The notes under the pieces: generated by a model
Database searches by the model: none
The model's input: only the letters and a program-made list of their open reading frames with translations
What the model was told of the DNA's origin: nothing
Translations under genes and position numbers: made by a program
Virus record (IMG/VR): IMGVR_UViG_3300044591_001277
Location: 1 to 39,317 of that record
Reading direction: 5' to 3' (one strand)
Source: a virus
Length of the DNA: 39,317 nt
Shown here: positions 36,605-39,317 of the stretch, one piece after another
How the letters are laid out: each line of letters starts with the position of its first letter
Numbering within the stretch: the first letter of the stretch is position 1

Positions 36605-37214
36605 GCTCAAGAGCCTTTTCAAACAGGTCTGCTTCAGCGTCTCTGCGTCGCTGTAAGCCTTTGGTGTTAGGCCACAACCGTTTCATTGAGCGGATGAGTT
36701 CCGGTACGTCATAGAACCGGCGATCACGCATGGCGTTCTGAATGCCCAGCATCTCCGAGCGTCTTTCCCCTGCGAGTGCCGTTCCACGGTTGAATACCAA
36801 TGAGATAAGGGCGTCCCGCGCCTCGTCAGGCAGGTCTTCTGCCTGTGGGTAGATGCGTAGCATCCGCAGGTAAAATGTTGGCAGCGTGTTCTTTTGGAAA
36901 ACCTCAACGGCCTTTTGCCAGAGAATGACAATCGAGCGCATCGTTGGGGATGCGTGCAGAAGTTCGCGAGCTGCGTTGGCCTTAACTCCGAGGGCGGCGG
37001 TGAGCGCAACGTAATCGGACTCAGGGAGAAGTTCCTCCCACGCTTCATCGAACTGTTGCGGTGTGGTGTAGCCCAAGTCGTAGCCAATCCCAATCGTTAC
37101 GCCGCTCTGCTCCCCAGGCCAAGTAGGGCTCTGAAGGAACTTGCGGTAGTACTCCTCACCGCCGCCCACCTCGAAATCGATGATGAGCTTTAGACCGTCG
37201 TCAGAGAGAATCAT
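36588..37214 (-). CDS. Endolysin, lysozyme-like
   Basis: 208 residues from the ATG at 37214. GLKLIIDFEVGGGEEYYRKF (7-26) places a candidate catalytic Glu15 in the usual N-terminal E-x-GGG turn, and SGVTIGIGYDLGYTT follows as the active-site hairpin. The C-terminus has LISLVFNRGTAL and the family ending GLQRRRDAEADLF. The architecture is that of a phage GH24-type lysozyme, slightly longer than T4 lysozyme (164). It would cut peptidoglycan after holin opening. No signal peptide is visible, so export by holin is assumed. The start overlaps the upstream membrane protein stop as ATGA. Confidence 0.82.
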   Translation of the reverse strand: MILSDDGLKLIIDFEVGGGEEYYRKFLQSPTWPGEQSGVTIGIGYDLGYTTPQQFDEAWEELLPESDYVALTAALGVKANAARELLHASPTMRSIVILWQKAVEVFQKNTLPTFYLRMLRIYPQAEDLPDEARDALISLVFNRGTALAGERRSEMLGIQNAMRDRRFYDVPELIRSMKRLWPNTKGLQRRRDAEADLFEKALEPRRKR

Positions 37215-37396
37215 TTGTGTTCTTGGAAGAACCGCTCTGATATTTCGCTCACCTTCTTCCAAAGCTCCTTGCGGTCATCCTCGCACTCGCGAATCTTCTG
37301 TGAGAGATACCAGATAGCAACCGCCAGCGCACACGCCAGCGGCCCTTGAGCAACAAGTTGGTTTACCATGGGTTCAAGTGAGATGTCGGCAATCAC
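37211..37396 (-). CDS. 61-residue single-span lysis protein (holin- or spanin-like), GTG start
   Basis: The GTG at 37396 overlaps the upstream TGA (GTGA) and has AAGGAG 5 nt upstream. The product begins MIADISLEPMVNQLVAQ, has a membrane segment PLACALAVAIWYLSQKI (about 19-35), then a charged amphipathic helix (RECEDDRKELWKKVSEIS). One span plus a charged coil suits a class III holin or an inner-membrane spanin subunit. Its place between the holin-like gene and endolysin supports a lysis role, but which one is not settled. Confidence 0.7.
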   Translation of the reverse strand: MIADISLEPMVNQLVAQGPLACALAVAIWYLSQKIRECEDDRKELWKKVSEISERFFQEHK

Positions 37397-37560
37397 GGTT
37401 TCTCCTTACGAAAGATGTTGATGGCGCTGTAGACGCTTACGCCAGCGGTTAGAATCGCATCGGCTTGGTCTGGGGCCAGTTTTAGCCCAAAGAGCGTTGC
37501 CAATGAAACCAGCCCACGCCATGTGGAGGGCTCGAACAACCGGTTCAGTATGTACTTCAT
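37393..37560 (-). CDS. 55-residue holin-like protein
   Basis: The ATG at 37560 opens MKYILNRLFEPSTWRGLVSL, then ATLFGLKLAPDQADAILTAG and a second hydrophobic segment with SVYSAINIF, ending RKEKP. The xEPSTWRGLxxLxTxxGxxLxPDQAxAIxxAG pattern with two short membrane segments and a basic end is that of a small phage holin family. It ends in a GTGA overlap with the second lysis membrane gene. It would form the membrane lesion releasing the endolysin. Confidence 0.75.
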   Translation of the reverse strand: MKYILNRLFEPSTWRGLVSLATLFGLKLAPDQADAILTAGVSVYSAINIFRKEKP

Positions 37561-37562
37561 AA

Positions 37563-37793
37563 TCAGAGATTGAGGGCTGCTTTCAAACCGTCCACGTCTT
37601 GGGCCGCATCAATGGCGACCTGCACTTGAGCGTACTTCTCCCGAATCAAAACGCGAGCCGCTTCAGCGGTCTCTGCTTCATTTGGGATTTGTTTGACGAT
37701 TGCATCGTCGTATGGGGCGAACTCCGCAGCGCGTAACTGGCGGCGTTTGTCGTGAGCGATGGCCTTCGCTTTATCGAAATTGATGGTAATCAT
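37563..37793 (-). CDS. 76-residue helical fibre-associated protein
   Basis: From the ATG at 37793 (MITINFDKAKAIAHDKRR), followed by EFAPYDDAIVKQIPNEAETA and a helical AARVLIREKYAQVQVAIDAA stretch. This layout (MIxIxxxKAxxIxHDxRRxxRxxEFxPxD) recurs in small genes behind tail fibre genes and may be a fibre chaperone or assembly factor. It overlaps the upstream gene as ATGA. Confidence 0.72.
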   Translation of the reverse strand: MITINFDKAKAIAHDKRRQLRAAEFAPYDDAIVKQIPNEAETAEAARVLIREKYAQVQVAIDAAQDVDGLKAALNL

Positions 37794-37984
37794 GGCTGAA
37801 ACTCCCAAGCGTTGCGGAACGTGCGATCGGTTGGAATCTCGCTTGCGTCCACGATTTTGAACGGCTTCCCAGCAGGAACGTCCTTGGCTGCAATCTCCTC
37901 AATGGACAGACTGCAATCTGGAGCAGGTATAACGATAGCAACTCCACCTTCGTCAGTTGGGTAGATAATGCGTTTGTTTTGCAT
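37790..37984 (-). CDS. 64-residue conserved fibre-associated protein
   Basis: It begins MQNKRIIYPTDEGGVAIVIP and ends KIVDASEIPTDRTFRNAWEF plus QP. The RIIYPxxxGGVAxVxPAP ... IAAKDVPAGxPxxIVDAxxIPxDRTFRNAWE pattern is a common phage protein located next to tail fibre genes. No function is established to my knowledge. It begins 9 nt after the tailspike-like stop and overlaps the next gene as ATGA. Confidence 0.78.
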   Translation of the reverse strand: MQNKRIIYPTDEGGVAIVIPAPDCSLSIEEIAAKDVPAGKPFKIVDASEIPTDRTFRNAWEFQP

Positions 37985-37993
37985 AACGTGTTT

Positions 37994-39187
37994 TTATCGA
38001 ATGATTGCAACCGTAACGTATGTCGGATCTGTAAAACCAGAGGAACCGGGTGCGCCTGACGCTATACCTAACGTACGAATACTTACACTATTTACAGATG
38101 GCGTAGTTGCTGCTTTTATATTTATAGTGCCTGAGTTGGCGGGGCCCCCACCAATCATCATGCCGCTCACGCAGTAATTGGCGTCTACCAATGCTGAAGC
38201 AAAGTTTATTGTGTAGTCGCCCGTGCCGTTGTCCGTAATGCTTGAAACATTGAAACTTGCTCGGATGAAATTGTTTCTGGTGACATTCCCACTTGGTATT
38301 GAACCAGAAATAGAATCAGTGACAGTAAAGCTGTTAGCGTCTAAGACGGTAATCGTATAACTTCCAGATGTAGCACCGCCCGTTGTAAAGGACAGGTTTG
38401 CAACTTGTCCAGTAGTCATATCGTGGGCGGTCAGCGTGACCGTAATCAGCGTCCCAACGCGAGTGTATGTTCCATTTGATGGTACTCCGTTAAAATTTAC
38501 CCACGCTTTAACAGGACTTCCGGTTGCTGCCGTCGTATCGACGTACCCTTTTGTTGCCGCTCCAAGAGTCGCTACTGGAGCCCCAGAGAGCACAAGCAGC
38601 CCTGTCATGGTGTCACCGGTCTTCGCTACGCCTGCTGTAGTCTGCGTCGATGTGTCTGAGAAGCCAATGCCAGCCGCTGCCATATTGAGCTTGCCGGTCA
38701 TGGTGTCGCCGGCCTTGTTGACTTTTAGAGCGTCCGCTGTGTCAACGTAGCCTTTGGTTGCCGCTTCCAAGGCTGCGCTCGGAGCACCCGGAAGCACAAT
38801 AGCGCCTGTCATCGTTCCGCCGGTCAAACTCAACTTGGTAGCAAGGCTGGCGTTCACGCTGGCTTGAAACGCTGCGAAGTCTGCTTGCGACACATCACCA
38901 GCGGTGCTCATGGCCGAGTAAACGAGCTCGCCCTTGTTGTCGTTCACAACCATCGAGAAGTTCGTCGCGGAGGTGTACACGCGAGCTGGTGTGCCAGAAC
39001 GCGAGAAGAAGCCATTCAACGTGCGCAGAGGCTGCGCTGCTGGCTGGGTAAGCGCATCGTCCCAGTACACCGAGATTGGGTTGGTGACCGGGTTCAAGTT
39101 CGCCGTTCCGATATAAACGTAACCGTTATTGAGCGGTGAGCCGTCTGTATCGGCGAAGGTCGTGAATGGAGAGACGATGTAGGCCAT
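37994..39187 (-). CDS. Tailspike / tail fibre protein with P22-type head-binding domain
   Basis: 397 residues. The N-terminus (1-100) has NGYVYIGTANLNPVTNPISV, YWDDALTQPAAQPLRTLNG and the ARVYTSATNFSMVVNDNKGE strand, matching the layout of the P22 tailspike head-binding domain (NGKIYIGxxxxDPVNPxNxIPVY...QIAQPLxxNxxG). Residues 120-230 contain three TMTGxxxLxGAPxxxLxAATKGYVD-type repeats, and the C-terminus is a beta domain, ending PTYVTVAIIR. No beta-helix enzyme like that of P22 is apparent, so it may bind rather than degrade its receptor. It follows the edge gene by 6 nt, as tailspike follows the ejection genes in P22. Confidence 0.85.
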   Translation of the reverse strand: MAYIVSPFTTFADTDGSPLNNGYVYIGTANLNPVTNPISVYWDDALTQPAAQPLRTLNGFFSRSGTPARVYTSATNFSMVVNDNKGELVYSAMSTAGDVSQADFAAFQASVNASLATKLSLTGGTMTGAIVLPGAPSAALEAATKGYVDTADALKVNKAGDTMTGKLNMAAAGIGFSDTSTQTTAGVAKTGDTMTGLLVLSGAPVATLGAATKGYVDTTAATGSPVKAWVNFNGVPSNGTYTRVGTLITVTLTAHDMTTGQVANLSFTTGGATSGSYTITVLDANSFTVTDSISGSIPSGNVTRNNFIRASFNVSSITDNGTGDYTINFASALVDANYCVSGMMIGGGPANSGTINIKAATTPSVNSVSIRTLGIASGAPGSSGFTDPTYVTVAIIR

Positions 39188-39193
39188 GGTGTG

Positions 39194-39317
39194 TTACTCT
39201 TGAGGTGGTTCTTCGCTGGGCTTGAGGATGTCTTTGTTGGAGCCCATGTAGTTTGCGATACTGGTCAATACCGCTCGCTCTGAACTGCTGTTGCTCTTGA
39301 CCCTGCCAAGTTGGGCG
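39194..39317 (-). CDS. C-terminal fragment of a gene cut by the right edge
   Basis: 41 complete codons ending at TAA (39194) enter from the right edge. They encode AQLGRVKSNSSSERAVLTSI then ANYMGSNKDILKPSEEPPQE. The segment is helical with an acidic Pro-rich end. If the molecule is circular, this is most simply the C-terminus of the gene starting at 1612. The codon phase at the two edges differs by one base, so either 1 (plus a multiple of 3) bases are missing or it is a different gene. Confidence 0.7.
   Translation of the reverse strand, partial: AQLGRVKSNSSSERAVLTSIANYMGSNKDILKPSEEPPQE

Noticed and set aside
1-39317. tRNA genes, CRISPR arrays, insertion sequences
   Set aside because: I saw no cloverleaf candidates, no regularly spaced direct repeats of CRISPR size, and no transposase or terminal inverted repeats. 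This was by eye only; a tRNA search was not run.

Overview
The window looks like an almost complete genome of a tailed phage with a short P22-like tail (podovirus morphology), opened inside one gene. On the minus strand the left edge cuts the 3' end off a large virion gene (1-1612) and the right edge holds only the 3' end of a minus-strand gene (39194-39317). Joining the edges gives P22 gene order: portal, scaffold, coat, gp4-like, gp10-like, three Ala/Gly/Gln-rich candidate DNA-ejection proteins, a tailspike-like protein, then lysis. The two edge pieces are one base (modulo 3) out of frame, so a few bases may be missing at the junction.

Layout. (1) 1-17768, minus: ejection proteins, a cupin protein, a C1q/TNF-like virion protein, the P22 gp10 homologue, a 1182-residue glycine-rich fibre, small virion proteins, the P22 gp4 homologue, coat, scaffold and portal. 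(2) 17853-19825, minus: terminase large and small subunits. (3) 19861-22383, plus: a divergent cassette of small genes including a Gp88/DUF7227-type protein, ending in terminators and a noncoding zone with CTTTCCGCT-type repeats and a duplicated element of about 96 bp. (4) 22775-25990, minus: a tightly overlapping set of tiny genes, a zinc-ribbon protein, a C5-cytosine DNA methyltransferase with a long out-of-frame ORF inside it, and a RusA resolvase. (5) 25991-26371: an AT-rich control region with CGCAAC repeats, followed by a plus-strand coiled-coil gene. (6) 26553-36282, minus: primase-helicase, a RecB/Cas4-like nuclease, small accessory genes, a DUF3310 gene apparently interrupted by an HNH endonuclease, an SF2 helicase, a DUF669 protein, a Sak4-like AAA ATPase and an HTH regulator. 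(7) 36588-39317, minus: endolysin, two small membrane proteins, fibre-associated small proteins, a tailspike-like protein, and the tail end of the edge gene.

Host and lifestyle. I see no integrase, RNA polymerase, DNA polymerase, tRNA, CRISPR array or reverse transcriptase. Replication would rely on a host polymerase loaded by the phage primase-helicase. Many genes lack a Shine-Dalgarno sequence and instead have A/C-rich leaders, while others have clear GGAGG signals. This points to a host that tolerates SD-independent starts (Verrucomicrobiota or Bacteroidota are guesses). A 17-bp dyad, GATACGCAAAAAATGCG, occurs in opposite orientation upstream of the plus-strand cassette and upstream of the HTH regulator. 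It is the best candidate for a shared operator. All family assignments come from reading motifs and gene order, not from database searches.
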